A stretch of DNA of 64,000 nucleotides from Aselliscus stoliczkanus. Lineage: Eukaryota; Chordata; Mammalia; Chiroptera; Hipposideridae. Location: contig CM066730.1 in assembly GCA_033961575.1 (NCBI GenBank), positions 114,100,523 through 114,164,522 on the forward strand, in the 5' to 3' direction. A program made the position numbers and the translations under genes. Each line of letters begins with the position of its first letter. Within the stretch, counting starts at the first letter, position 1. Of this stretch, positions 33,991 to 44,234 are shown one piece after another. The notes under the pieces were generated by a model that searched no databases, was not told where the DNA came from, and saw nothing but the letters and a program-made list of their open reading frames with translations.

Positions 33991-34137
33991 CTAGTTAACA
34001 TCTAGTTAAATTTAAATTTCAGATCAGCAACAAATATTTTTTCAATATAAGTATGTCTCATACTATATTTGGGATATACTTATAAAAATTTATTGTTTAT
34101 CTAAAGTTTTTGTTTAAAAGAGTATCCTGTATTTTAT

Positions 34138-34237
34138 CTGGCAATCTTATTTATAATAATCCTAAGAAATAGGAATTATTATTGACACTTTATAACTGAG
34201 GAAACTAATACTCAGAGACATTAAGAAATTTGCCCAA
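34138..34237 (-). repeat. MIR: MIR SINE, antisense, left half
   Basis: 'ataataatcctaagaaataggaattattattgacactttataactgaggaaactaatactcagagacattaagaaatttgccca' is the MIR core. It stops at 'tgcccaa', where an L1 begins. Its remaining half lies at 37915-37980. Confidence 0.75.
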
Positions 34238-35784
34238 TTTCTGGTCAAGATGATGGAGGAGATAACTTCTGTGCTTGCCTCCTCGCGTGACAAAAATTAC
34301 AACTAATCTACAGAACAACTATCATTGAGAATCACCTGAAGTTTAGCTGAACTGAAGCCGTACTACTAAGGACATACAGAAGAAGCCACCTTGAGACTAA
34401 AAGGAGGGGCAGAGACATGGAATGGGCTGGTCCCACACCCATGTGTAACCATTAAAAATCAGGAGGGATATCCCCCACCCAGAGGAGTGAGGTGTTGCAG
34501 TCCAACACCAGGCTCCTAGCCCATGGTTTCAGTGCTGGGGAAAGAAGTCTCCATAACTTCTGGCTGTGAAATCCAGCCAAGATTGTGGCTGAGTGAGATG
34601 AGGATAACTAGAGTCCCAGGAGCTCCTCTTAAAGGACTTGCTTATGAACTTACTTGCTGACAGACTCACTTGCTCTGAACTCCAGTGCTGGGGCAGCAAC
34701 TTGAAGAGCTCCAGAGACATATGGGGAAGAACTGAATTATATGACTTTAGGTGAGGGTTTGTGGGGTTGCTTTCTCCCAAATAAAAGTGCTGACAGAATC
34801 CATTGTTTCTTTGTTGAGCCCTCCATCCTCCCAGCTGGCAGAAACAGGTGGCCGCCTTATCTGAGTCTCCATCAACCTTGCTAACACTGTTGATCTACCC
34901 TGCTCTGGTGATTCCCTAAGACCCCACCCCACCCAACTTCTGGGCACCTCCAAGGCACTTCCACTGACTTTTCCATACAAATGGCCTTTTTTGGCTTATA
35001 CTGTATACTTTGCTAAAATCTCTCAAAGGTTCACAAACACCATATAAGCAGCATCTGTTTTCAGTTTATCCTGTACCTCTGGCTGAGCATCTCCAAGCCT
35101 AGCACTAGTGACAGCCAGCCTCAGTTTGCAGCTTGGCACTCAAATCACCTCCAATCTAGTCCATGGGACAGCACTCTGTGGATTTCTTTATGGCTCATGC
35201 CCCAGGGCCCCAGGCAGAGTACAGGCTGTGGCTGAACCTGACCTGTGATGGGACTTCTCCTAGGAGGTCCCAGGGCTGTCACACTGGGTGGCCAGCTTTG
35301 GACAGAGCCAGAGCATCTCCTAGCCACCTTCAAGGCTGAAATACCCAAAGAGCAGACTGGAGAGGCACCAGAGCCCTGCTAAAGTGAGTCCTGTTTCATT
35401 GAGTAAGCCCCTGCATAACAGCTCCTCCAATATAGTCATTGCCAGTCCTCACAATCAATCAGACTGAGAGTCAATGCCTTCCATTGATGTGCAAACAGCA
35501 AGCAAGACTACAAGAGGAGGTCACACACAACCCACACAAGGGACACACCTGGAACATCTGGTTCAGGTGACCAGGAAGAGTGCACCAACTGCCCCCAGGA
35601 CAACTACTACATAAGGCCACTCTACCAAGATTGAGAGGCACAGAAGCCCTACCTAATACATAGAAATAAACAGGAAGGCAGCCAAAATGAGGAGGCAAAA
35701 GAAACAAGTCCCAAATAAAAACAACAACAACAACAACAACAACAAAGCACCAGAAAAAGAACTAAGCAAAATACAGACAAGAAA

Positions 35785-36567
35785 TCTAAAAGATGCATAG
35801 TTCAAAACACTGGTTATAAGGATGCTCAATGATCTCAGGGAGAATGTCAACAAAGATATGGGAAACATAAAAATGGAGATAGAAAACAAAACCAAAAAAC
35901 AAAAAGAACTAGTCATAATACCATAAAAATACAACTGAAATGAAGAATACATTAGAAGGAATCAACAGTAGATTAGATGAAGTGGAGGATCAAATCATCA
36001 ATTTAGAAGATAAGGTAGCAGAAAACACCCAATCAGAACAGCAAAATGAATTTTTTTAAATGATAACTTCAGAGACCTTTGGGACAACATCAAGCATACC
36101 AACATTTGCTTCATAGGGGTACCAGGAGAAGAAAGAGCGCAAAGAATTGAAAAGTTGTTTGAAGAAATAATGAGGGAAATTCCCCTAAGTTTGTGAAGGA
36201 AATAAACATACAGACCCAAGAAACCCAGAGCATCCCAAATAAGATGAATCCAAACAAGCCAACACCAAGACACAGCATAATTAAAATGCCAAAGGTTAAA
36301 GACAAAGAAAGAATCTTAAAAGCAGCAAGAGAACAGCAGTTAGTTACCTACAACAGAGCTCTCGTAAGACTGTCAGCTGATTTCTCAACAGAAACTCTGC
36401 AGGTCAGAAGAGATTGGCAGGAAATCTTCAAAGTGATAAAAAGTAAGGACCTACAACCAAGATTACTCTACCCAGCAAAGCTATCATTTAGAATCAAAGG
36501 GCAGATAAAGAGCTTCACAGAGAAGAAAAGGCTCAAGAACTTCATCACCACCAAACCAGCACTATGA
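35785..36567 (+). pseudogene. L1 ORF1 (RNA-binding protein) pseudogene
   Basis: A frame at about 35815-35910 gives the coiled-coil-like stretch MLNDLRENVNKDMGNIKMEI, followed by stops and a shift. The frame 36193-36567 (124 residues) is the conserved C-terminal part of the L1 ORF1 protein: MPKVKDKERILKAAREQQLV, then RLSADFSTETLQVRRDWQEI and LQPRLLYPAKLSFRIKGQIK, ending at a natural stop. In live L1s this protein trimerises and coats L1 RNA. Several stops and frameshifts upstream make it inactive. Confidence 0.85.
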
Positions 36568-36618
36568 GGACTGTTAGATGGACTTACGTCAGAAAAACAA
36601 ACAAAACAAAATCAATAA

Positions 36619-36912
36619 TATGAATAATATAATGGCAATAACTATGTATCTATCAACAATTACTTTAAATATAAATGGATTAGATGTTCCAATCAAAAGA
36701 TAGGGTGGCTGGATGGATTAAAAAATACAAGATCTTTACATATTCTGCCTACAAGAGACTCACTTTAGATAGAAAGACACACACAGACTGAAAATAAAAA
36801 GATGGAAAAAGATATTTTATAGAAAAAAAAAAAAGCTGGGGTCGCAGTATTTATACCAGGCAAAATATACTTTAAAATATAGCCTATAACAAGAGACTAA
36901 GAAGGACCCAGT
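36619..36912 (+). pseudogene. L1 ORF2, endonuclease N-terminal remnant
   Basis: It starts at ATG 36619 about 50 bases after the ORF1 stop. Recognisable are STITLNINGL (the catalytic-Asn region of the AP-like endonuclease), CLQETHFR (region with the catalytic Glu) and, after a slip in an A run, KAGVAVFI. The next sequence belongs to the far 3' part of L1, so about 1,000 codons of ORF2 are gone. In-frame stops are also present. Confidence 0.85.
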
Positions 36913-37505
36913 AATACAACTTTCTGGATATTTATTCATAGAAGCCTAAAATGCTACTTCGAGGGAATGTGTGCATCCATATGTTCATTGCATATTATTT
37001 AAAATGTCCAAGATGTTCATCGATGGATGAATGGATAAATGGAGGTGATACATATACAATGGAATATTGCTCGACCATGGAAGGAAATGGGGTTCTTGCC
37101 ATCTGTAGCAGCATGAATGGACCTGGAGGGTATTGTGCTGAATGGAATATGTCTAACAGAGAAAGACAGATGCAATGTGATTTTGCTTATATGTGGAATC
37201 TAAATAACAAAATAAACAACCAAACAAAGCAGAAACAAACTCATAGGTACAGAGAACATTCTGATGGCTGCTACGTGGGAGGGGGGTTGGAGGGGTTGGT
37301 GAAAGAGGGGAACAGAATAAATACAAATTGGTTGTTACAAAGTAGTCATGGGGATGTAAAGGAAAACATAGGCAATACAGTCAGTGATATGGTAATAACT
37401 ATGTACAGTCTCAGATGGGTACTAGACTAATCAGGGGGATCACTTCTTAAATTATATAAATGTCTAACCACTGTTCTGTATACCTGAAATTAAAATAAAG
37501 TAATA
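36913..37505 (+). pseudogene. L1 ORF2 C-terminal end and 3' UTR
   Basis: 'ccatatgttcattgc', 'gttcatcgatggatgaatggataaat', 'acaatggaatattgctcg', 'gaatggacctggagggtattgtgctgaa' and 'atatgtggaatctaaataac' are the standard 3' terminal order of mammalian L1. The 159-codon frame 36951-37430 is this region read through and is not a separate gene. The 3' end near 37505 has no long poly(A). Confidence 0.85.
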
Positions 37506-37544
37506 CTGAAAATTTTAAACAGAGATAAAACATGAAGGAGAATC

Positions 37545-37788
37545 AGAAGTCCAAATTTCTAGGTATAAAACAAACAAGTCATGGGGATGTCATTATACTC
37601 TAGGGAATATAATCAATAATATTGTGAAAGTATGGTACAACGTCAGATAGTATGGTACAACGTCAGACTCATCATGATGATTATCACTTCTTGGGGTATA
37701 TAAATGTTGAAAAACTATGGTGTACATCTGAAAATAATATAATATTGTATGTTAGCTATATTTTAATAAAATATTTTTTAAAAAGTTA
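37545..37788 (+). mobile_element. L1: Second L1, 5'-truncated 3' end
   Basis: 'gtcatggggatgtcattatactctagggaatataatcaataatattg' repeats, in the same orientation, the L1 3' UTR type just passed, continuing to 'atataatattgtatgttagctatattttaataaaat'. It contains an 18-base direct duplication (37629-37646 and 37649-37666). It may be a separate insertion or a rearranged tail of the first L1. Confidence 0.8.
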
Positions 37789-37791
37789 GTA

Positions 37792-37914
37792 GGGCCGGCC
37801 GAGTGGCGTGGTGGTTAGACGCTGGCTTGGGAGGCCAATGGCCCCGGTTTGTGTCCCACAAGTGAGCATGTGAGGGCCAGTGACACTGCCCTCAAAAAAA
37901 AAAAAAAAAAAAAA
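37792..37914 (+). mobile_element. Short tRNA-derived SINE with 21-A tail
   Basis: Head GGGCCGGCCGAGTGGCGTGG, A-box region 'gtggcgtggtggttagacgc', B box altered to GGTTTGTGTCC, then a block ending GGGCCAGTGACACTGCCCTC and a pure A tail (37894-37914). Flanks AAAAGTTAGTA and AAAAGTAAGTA form an imperfect target duplication. Same family as the copies near 33524 and 62738; it has a small insert ('agtgagc') beside the B box. Confidence 0.9.
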
Positions 37915-37985
37915 GTAAGTAATGGGAGAGTTGAGATAATAATCTGGTTCTGTTTGAACCTAAACTGTATATTATCAACAGCTAT
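37915..37985 (-). repeat. MIR: MIR SINE, antisense, right half
   Basis: 'gtaagtaatgggagagttgagataataatctggttctgtttgaacc' continues the MIR interrupted at 34237 (consensus: gtaagtggcagagc...). Only about nine consensus bases between the halves are missing or hidden. Confidence 0.6.
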
Positions 37986-38194
37986 AGCATACAGTCTCCT
38001 CATCCTAGCTAATACATAAGTCATTTTTCATTCAATTAAATAAGTTGCCTTAAATTTAATTTTAAACACTAAATATTTAGTAATGATCTACTTAGTTGTA
38101 AACTCTGTTAGGTCTGGAGAGAAGAAAGGATGCATGACCAAGATAATTTAACAACCAGGGCCTGCTTTCACAGGAAAATATAATGTAGTGAGGA

Positions 38195-38224
38195 GATAAA
38201 TGTGTGTGTGAGAGAGAGAGAGAG
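38195..38224. repeat. (TG)n(AG)n compound microsatellite, short
   Basis: TGTGTGTGTG followed directly by eight AG units. Confidence 0.95.
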
Positions 38225-38694
38225 GATGCTGAATTTTTTACTAGTCAATTCCAAGTTTTTCAACAGGAACATTGGTGTTACAGTTGATTCTGCTGTACAG
38301 TCCGGAGGTGTAGAGAGTCTTGGTGGAGGGGGTGGGGGAGTGCTGAATGAGGAAAATTGATGACCATCTTTAGAACTGCCAAAGACAAAGATTCCTCCTT
38401 GTCAGAGATCAGCAGCTGCCTCTTTGTGGTGTCCCCAATTCCTTGAGTCCATGGTTCCAGTTTACACAGTAACTTTCAGGGTTTGGCAGTGGTTCAGCTA
38501 TCACATCACTTACCTCACTGATGACCAGGGTGACTTTGGCTAATCTGTCCAGTGAGGAGGCTACCTTTTACCTCCCTTAGCACTTTATGTGAAACTTTCC
38601 CATTGCTGCCAGCTTGTGTAAAGATAATCTAGAAAGATTAAAAAGAAGGCAGATATAAGAAAACAAGTATTAAAAGCTCAAATAAATTAGAGTC

Positions 38695-38905
38695 ATTGTA
38701 AAGTGATATTTGAGTACTTCCTTTGTGGCAAGTATTGTGTCAGAGGTTTTTAAAATATTATTCCCAAAGATCTCAGGAAAACAGTAAGGTAGGAATTATT
38801 ATTTCTGTCTTACAGATGAGAACACTGAGCCTCAGAGATGGTAAGGCATATCCTAAAGGTCACATAGCTAGTATGAAGAACTCCTGCTTTGCATATTGCA
38901 TCAAG
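38695..38905 (-). repeat. MIR: MIR SINE, antisense
   Basis: 'ttgagtacttcctttgtggcaagtattgtgtcagag', 'gtaggaattattatttctgtcttacagatgagaacactgagcctcagagatggtaagg', 'ggtcacatagctagtatgaag'. Clear core. Confidence 0.75.
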
Positions 38906-38909
38906 TTCC

Positions 38910-40335
38910 CTCCTTAAAACAAAGAAAATTGAACCTCTTCCCACCAGACAGGCAAGGAAATTCACCACTAAACAGCAAGCAGAAAGAGATGAGGTTTAGG
39001 GCCTTAGCGAAAAAAAAAAAGCAAGGCTGAATCTAATACCATTCTCTCTTATCTCTTAATTGAAGCTGTGGGTACATATGCCCGTTTTTGAAGCTAACAT
39101 CAAAAATAGAAATCAACACTGTACAAATGCATTTCTAATAGTATAACTTACAGTGTGTTTCGTTTTCCTATATCGTTTTACAAAATAGAAAAGATTTGGG
39201 AAGAGAAACCTGGAAATGGACACACAAAAAAGTTTATATTTTGATAGTAAGGGCCTTTTTCAAGTTGAAGCTTTGATTTTGATAAGAAAAAGCTTTTAAG
39301 AATGCTTTTAATATAGCATTGTATATCTGTATTTATTGTCAATTTCTTCCTTCATTTTGCTTCTCCTATGATATAATGCTAAGTTTCCCTTCATATTTTC
39401 CCAATGGTTAACATTCTGCTTCTGAAAATTATCCATTAAAATTTTATCAATTTTTGTATTTTGGTGAGACAGTATGAGGAAATGCCATTGCAAAATTAGA
39501 TTTTTCTTTGACATCAGGCGCCCAGTCAGCAATCCAATCCCATGTGTTTCTATTGAGACATTAGAGACTGATATAATTTTGGGCAGAAAACATTTTAAAA
39601 ATGAAACAATTGAATTTTCTAGATGGTCTTGGGGACCACTTAGCTTAAGAGAATACACTTCCAAATCAAAAGGCTTTCAATCATTTTAAATATTATTTGG
39701 ATGATATTTACTCTGTGTGTAGTAGCAGTTTGAATTTGTATTGAATGTTTGACCGGCTCATGCACACATAGATGATGTATGAAATTATTATTTCATATTT
39801 TTCTAGTGTTTGCATTGCAAGTGACATCTGGCTGACAGGAACTTGGAGAAATGGGATACAAAGTGAATGCTGCAGTTACCACAAGCATCATATTTATCAA
39901 AAGGTTTAAGGTTGGTCTGTCTTTGTTTAACATATGAGACTTGGAGCAGTGACTGGAAAACACTGTTTTGTGTTGCGTGCATTTTTTTAACTGAGTTGTT
40001 TAGTGAAAGAGTAGTCAAAGAATAAACACTAATTGTATTATTTGTTCTGCTTATGAAACTAAATATTATACATCCTAATTTTGAGAAAACACACTTAAAT
40101 TAGATTTGATATAATTTCCATACATTTTGCCTATATTCAGAGAATTTATAGATTTCATGTTAGAAAAGCATGCATATTGAACACTAGTCATCATTATTCA
40201 GAAAAGGCAATGTGGGGGAAAAAATCTGCATGTTTAGTTTTATTTTCTAATTTTTGAATGTGCAAAAGTAAGACATGTGAAAAACATGTAGTGTAGTGTT
40301 TGCAAGCTCTGACTTCGTTGAAATACATACATATA
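38910..40335. other. Unique AT-rich sequence
   Basis: No repeat recognised. A 118-codon minus-strand frame (39308-39664) and others have no recognisable domain. Confidence 0.45.
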
Positions 40336-40340
40336 AATAT

Positions 40341-40818
40341 ACACATTCTGGGACCGGCCGAATGATGCATTGGTTAAGAGCTGGCTTGGGGTGCCAGAGG
40401 CCCTGGTTCGGATCCCACATATGAGGGCCAGTGACACTGCCCTCTACAACTAAGATGGTGAACAACAGCTGGGCCTGGAGGTAGGCTGTGTGAGTCCTGG
40501 CCATGTGTAGGCGGGAGCCCCTGCTGCAGTGGACTGCCATAGGCTACAGTGAGTGGCTGGCAGCCGGTGTGCGTTGCCAAGAGCCGCTATGAGCGGCCGT
40601 CCAGAGGCTGGCGAGCGACTGCCTTACCTGAGAAGAGCGCAATGATGATACCAACATGGGCCAATGAAGCAATGTCCTCCACAACTAGACAGAGGAACAA
40701 AAGGACAACAACTTGTCTGTTCCCCTTCCCTGGTTTCCCAATGCTGTTCCCCTCCCCCAATTCTCCAATTAAAATCTTTAAAAATAATAATAATAAATAA
40801 ATAAATAGACACATTCTG
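40341..40818 (+). mobile_element. Long composite tRNA-derived SINE (458 bp) with 10-bp target duplication
   Basis: ACACATTCTG at 40341-40350 and 40809-40818 bounds a body of 458 bases. Parts: a tRNA-like head 40351-40420 with an anticodon-arm-like stem (CTGGC-TTGGGGT-GCCAG, 40381-40397) and B box GGTTCGGATCC (40405-40415); the block GGGCCAGTGACACTGCCCTC (to 40444) shared with the short SINEs; a GC-rich middle of about 230 bases with no recognised origin; a tail module 'gtcctccacaactagac...ggacaacaacttg', then pyrimidine-rich 'gttccccttccctggtttccc', ending in an AAT/AAAT array. The tail wording recalls Rhin-1 SINEs of rhinolophoid bats. Short frames on both strands inside it are incidental. 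Confidence 0.9.
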
Positions 40819-40854
40819 CTATTATCCCTTCTCATGAAGGCCATGGTACAAGTT

Positions 40855-41040
40855 ATTAATTCAGTTATGAGAAATATCACTCATTTAACAAATGTTTATG
40901 AGCCCTATGAACAGTGGGCTAGCCAGGTACTGGAGATAAGCAGAGGAATCAGACAATCCCTTCCCTTAATAAACAGATAACAACGAAGGTCAATATGAAA
41001 CAACTAATTACAATGTAGGGTTACTGATACCATGAAAAAC
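40855..41040 (-). repeat. L2 3' end, antisense
   Basis: 'cactcatttaacaaatgtttatgagccctatgaacagtgggctagccaggtactggagataagcag', 'caatcccttcccttaataaacagataac' is the antisense L2 end. Confidence 0.65.
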
Positions 41041-41149
41041 TGTATGGAATCATTGACAAAGTAGGGGCAAAATGATAACAGTGGTCCATCTACCAAAGAG
41101 AGGCTGAGAAACAGAAACGTTATTATGGAGAACAATGTGAAAGCCTTTC

Positions 41150-41545
41150 AGTATATAAAAATAAGATATGCTCATTCTTCAAAACTTGAAAATTTCAGGA
41201 AAATAGAAAGATGGCAAAAATCATCCTTATTTTAATTATCTAAAAACAAATACTTCCAACCTGCTTCTAATATATCCTTCCAGTCCTTTTTAAATAACTA
41301 TTTTTTTTAGTTTTGAAAGCACTGTGAAAGTACTGCAAATATACTGCATATATTAAAAAAGAATTAATATTTTGCTTTAAAAAATACAAGATTGTTGTTG
41401 AATGCATTTTCATGTTCATTTAAACTCTTCCTACACATAGTTATTAATGACTGTATAATAGTCCAAAAGATATCTAATGACATAAATTAGCCATTCTGCT
41501 ATTATTATAATTGGTTTATTTTTAATCTGGTCAACCAATAGGTTG
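41150..41545. repeat. Old LINE (L1-type) fragment, diverged
   Basis: 'ttcttcaaaacttgaaaatttcaggaaaatag', 'atatatccttccagtccttttt', 'gcattttcatgttcattt' and 'taatgactgtataatagtcc' follow the order of a LINE-type repeat common in mammals. Name and orientation uncertain. Confidence 0.4.
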
Positions 41546-41704
41546 ATGATTCCTAAGAAAAAGAAATTTGGGAGAAAAAGGGATAAATCTCCACTGGTGG
41601 GATCCCTAGTACCCAACTAAGACACAAAAGTGGTAAGTGATATTTATTCAGCATCTGTTACTGTGCTCTGTGCTTCTACTATTTTGTTTGTTGACGCAGG
41701 AATC

Positions 41705-41850
41705 CTGATCAACTGTGGTACAATAGAAATTGACTATGGATTAACCCAGGGCGGAGTTCAAATTTCATTCCCACCTCTGTCCAGCTGTGTGATTTCCAGA
41801 AAATTAGTTAATGTCTCTGACCTTCAGCTTCCTCACTCATGAATTGGGGC
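41705..41850 (+). repeat. MIR: MIR SINE
   Basis: 'ggttaacccagggcggagttcaaatttcattcccacctctgtccagctgtgtgatttccagaaaattagttaatgtctctgaccttcagcttcctcactcatgaattggggcaatatta' follows the MIR sense consensus (first word reads 'gattaaccc' here); good match. Confidence 0.72.
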
Positions 41851-41851
41851 A

Positions 41852-41990
41852 ATATTATCATTCTTTCACTTAACAATAGCTTATTAAGCTCATTTTATAT
41901 ATAAGGTATTGCGCTAAGCGTTGGGACATGATTATGATGTGTCTCCTGTCTTTGAGAGTTTACAGCCTACTGACAGTCAGTCATGGAAAG
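41852..41990 (-). repeat. L2-type 3' end, antisense
   Basis: 'cttaacaatagcttattaagctcattttatatataaggtattgcgctaagcgttgggac', 'ctttgagagtttacagcctactgacag'. Diverged L2 terminus. Confidence 0.5.
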
Positions 41991-41999
41991 GGGCTTGTC

Positions 42000-42825
42000 A
42001 GATTCCAGGGGAATGCAGGTGGGAAAGAAATTAATTCTTCCTGATAGAGTAACATTTGGTCTAGATTTTCAGTAATGAGTAGGTTTTTATTTGCTGTTCT
42101 TTGATAAAAGCGTTCATCTGCTAATTGAGCAATTGTATGCCTGCCTAGCTTATGAATATTTTCTCCCATCCCTGCCCTGAAAGACCTCATCTGCTAATTT
42201 CATTTCTAAGGCCCAGAAGAACGTGGCTTCTATTTTACACATTAGCACACTAACTTATTTAAGAAGTGATTGTGTTGCTTCAGGGGTGATTGGTTTCTGC
42301 TACAGTCCTTTCTTCTAAGAGATGTGTCTAACCTTGTAAACCAACGGTCCTGTTGGCCCATCAAGGGCCACCTTTCAATACAGTGTTTTTAAAGTCTCAT
42401 TAATCAGAGTAAAACTGTTATTAAAATATCTGGGTTCTACAAAAAGATAATGGTATTAAGCAATGTACAGATATACTCTGTAATCAGATTTGGACCTGCA
42501 CATATTAAGTCCCTCCCTGCTAAAAATTCCCAAATCCAAAATTAAAGTTGGAACACTTAGACCGAATGGCAAGCTTTCAAACACTCATATTTAGCAATTT
42601 AAAATGCTTCAGACACCATTAAAGTTGTCATTTGAACCAAACGGATAATTTAGCAAATTTTTATCTTCCCTTTCCTCCCAAAATTTTACCCAAAAGTGTA
42701 TATTTTATGAAGATTCACCAAATATGGAAAAGTAAACACCTTTGCAAATTTCACCAATGAACTCCAAATTTAAAATAAAACAATCGATGACTCCTATCTT
42801 CTGTTATAAACCAATGGTGTATCAG
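42000..42825. other. Unique sequence
   Basis: AT-rich without repeat features or a supported gene. 42340-42700 reads like slowly evolving noncoding DNA, but conservation cannot be judged from one genome. Confidence 0.4.
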
Positions 42826-42827
42826 TT

Positions 42828-43215
42828 AGGCATTGCCATTAAACTATAGCATAACAATCCATTCCACATTTCAGTGGCTTAAAATAATCCCTTATTTAAC
42901 TTGAGTGTTGAGTTAACTGAGACCTTGCTGGCCTCAACTGATCATGGCTAGTGGTGGCTCTGTTCTCTCAGTTGTTTATCCTCTTCTCAGGACCTTCAGG
43001 TTAGTTTAGGTATTGTCCTTCTCATTGCAGTGGCAGAATCAGAAAACAATGAATTCAATCACTTTTCAAATCTCTGCTTGCATCACATCTGCTAACATCC
43101 TACTGGCCAACGTAAGTCACTTAACCAAGTCCAGAGTCAAGGCTTAGGAGAACCCTGCAAAGCCACATGTCAAATAGCATATATATATGGATTGGTGAAG
43201 AAATAGGGCCATTAA
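42828..43215 (-). repeat. MLT1-type LTR (ERVL-MaLR), antisense
   Basis: It starts with 'tatcagttaggcattgccattaa...ataacaatccattcc', 'agtggcttaaaataatcccttatt', the complement of a MaLR LTR 3' end. Later 'gcttgcatcacatctgctaacatcctactggccaacg', 'agtcacttaaccaagtccag' fits the 5' part. Solo LTR remnant. Confidence 0.65.
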
Positions 43216-43289
43216 TGCAATCTATCCCAAATGACCATAGTGCTCTTCTACAAGGAAGAATGGAGTTTAAATTCACTATGTTTTTATTT

Positions 43290-43510
43290 TTTAATTATCA
43301 TTTACTTAAAGCCTTCCATATTCTAGGCATAGACTCATTGTCTCATTATCTTCCTGCAGTCTTACAAAATGCATTGCAACATCCCTGTTACACAGATTAA
43401 AGGAACTGAGACTCAGAGATGTTGAGTACCATGCTTAGACTTTCATGGCTGGTCAGTGGCAAGGTCTAGGGTTAAATCCTGTCTGTGGACTCTGGGCTTC
43501 GTCTTCTCCT
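43290..43510 (-). repeat. MIR: MIR SINE, antisense
   Basis: 'taaagccttccatattctaggcatagactc', 'cacagattaaaggaactgagactcagagatgttgagtaccatgc', 'gctggtcagtggcaagg', 'ttaaatcctgtctgtggactctgggc'. Confidence 0.65.
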
Positions 43511-43554
43511 TCTAATTTGAATACTGTCTCTCTGTAAAATTTCAATTGTATAAT

Positions 43555-43695
43555 TTAAGAGCATGAAGGAATTTTCACCTAATCTCTTTATTTTTTAGAT
43601 GAAAGAACTGAGCCCCAGAGAGATAATTTTCCATATTTTTATCTTACTAATTGAAAATCCAGGGGCTAGAATTTGAGCCTCTTTGATGCCTCATT
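43555..43695 (-). repeat. MIR: MIR-type fragment, antisense
   Basis: 'ttttttagatgaaagaactgagccccagagagataat' and 'gggctagaatttgagcctctttgatgcc' are core MIR/MIR3 words. Confidence 0.55.
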
Positions 43696-43734
43696 TTCTC
43701 TACACACATTGTATACATGTGTTTTTTTCATTGT

Positions 43735-43790
43735 ACACAAATTTACTGAATGTCTGCTATTTGCCAGGTACTATGGTGACTCAAACCTCT
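43735..43790 (-). repeat. L2/MIR-type tip, antisense
   Basis: 'acaaatttactgaatgtctgctatttgccaggtactatggtgac' only. Confidence 0.45.
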
Positions 43791-44150
43791 GTTGCTAAGA
43801 GAATACTCTGATTATAGAAATAAAGAGACTAGGTCGTTTGAGTACCTACTATGTGACACAATGGACATTCATTTTTTCCTAAAACTTACCAAAACTTTAA
43901 ATTCTGAACTCCTCCATCTATTTCAACCAAAGTATAAGACAGATTCTCTCTTTGGCACTGACCACTCCATGTTGCATAGAGGTCAGTTTGTCAGGGAAGC
44001 TGCAGAAAGCGTGAAGGCAGCCTAGGACTCACTGTTGAGTTTGAAGGTGGGCACCTAGCTCAACTGGCAGCTGTGTAGCAACACTGAAGTCACACAGCTG
44101 CCAGGCCCCAAATTAATTAGAGCTGACCTTAAGATTGCAAACTACTCAAA

Positions 44151-44234
44151 TATTGGGTGGTCAAGAAAGTCATGACGTATTTTTCTGTCTGTTTCAATGC
44201 AAAAATGTGTCATGACTTTCCCAATGACCCAATA
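44151..44234. mobile_element. 84-bp mariner-type MITE, near palindrome
   Basis: The left arm TATTGGGTGGTCAAGAAAGT (44151 onward) and the complement of the right arm ending at 44234 (TATTGGGTCATTGGGAAAGT) pair over about 26 bases; the centre joins them with a short T-rich/A-rich spacer. TA stands at both outer ends, as expected for Tc1/mariner target duplication. Size and form resemble MADE1-like MITEs. It has no coding capacity; its RNA would fold into a long hairpin. Confidence 0.88.

Larger units (their letters stand above)
34243..37505 (+). mobile_element. L1: L1 LINE, rearranged: 5' UTR, ORF1, start of ORF2 joined to 3' end
   Basis: The 5' end 'ggtcaagatgatggagga' at 34243 fits an L1 5' terminus. 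34243 to about 35785 is a 5' UTR-like region, with a (CAA)9 run at 35719-35747. ORF1 remnant follows to 36567, the first part of ORF2 to about 36912, then the C-terminal end of ORF2 and 3' UTR to about 37505. Most of ORF2 (reverse transcriptase) is absent. All frames are broken by stops, so it cannot move itself. It opens a MIR, whose halves flank the whole complex. Confidence 0.85.

Noticed and set aside
36951..37430. 159-codon open frame
   Set aside because: It is the 3' end of an L1 read through, not a gene.
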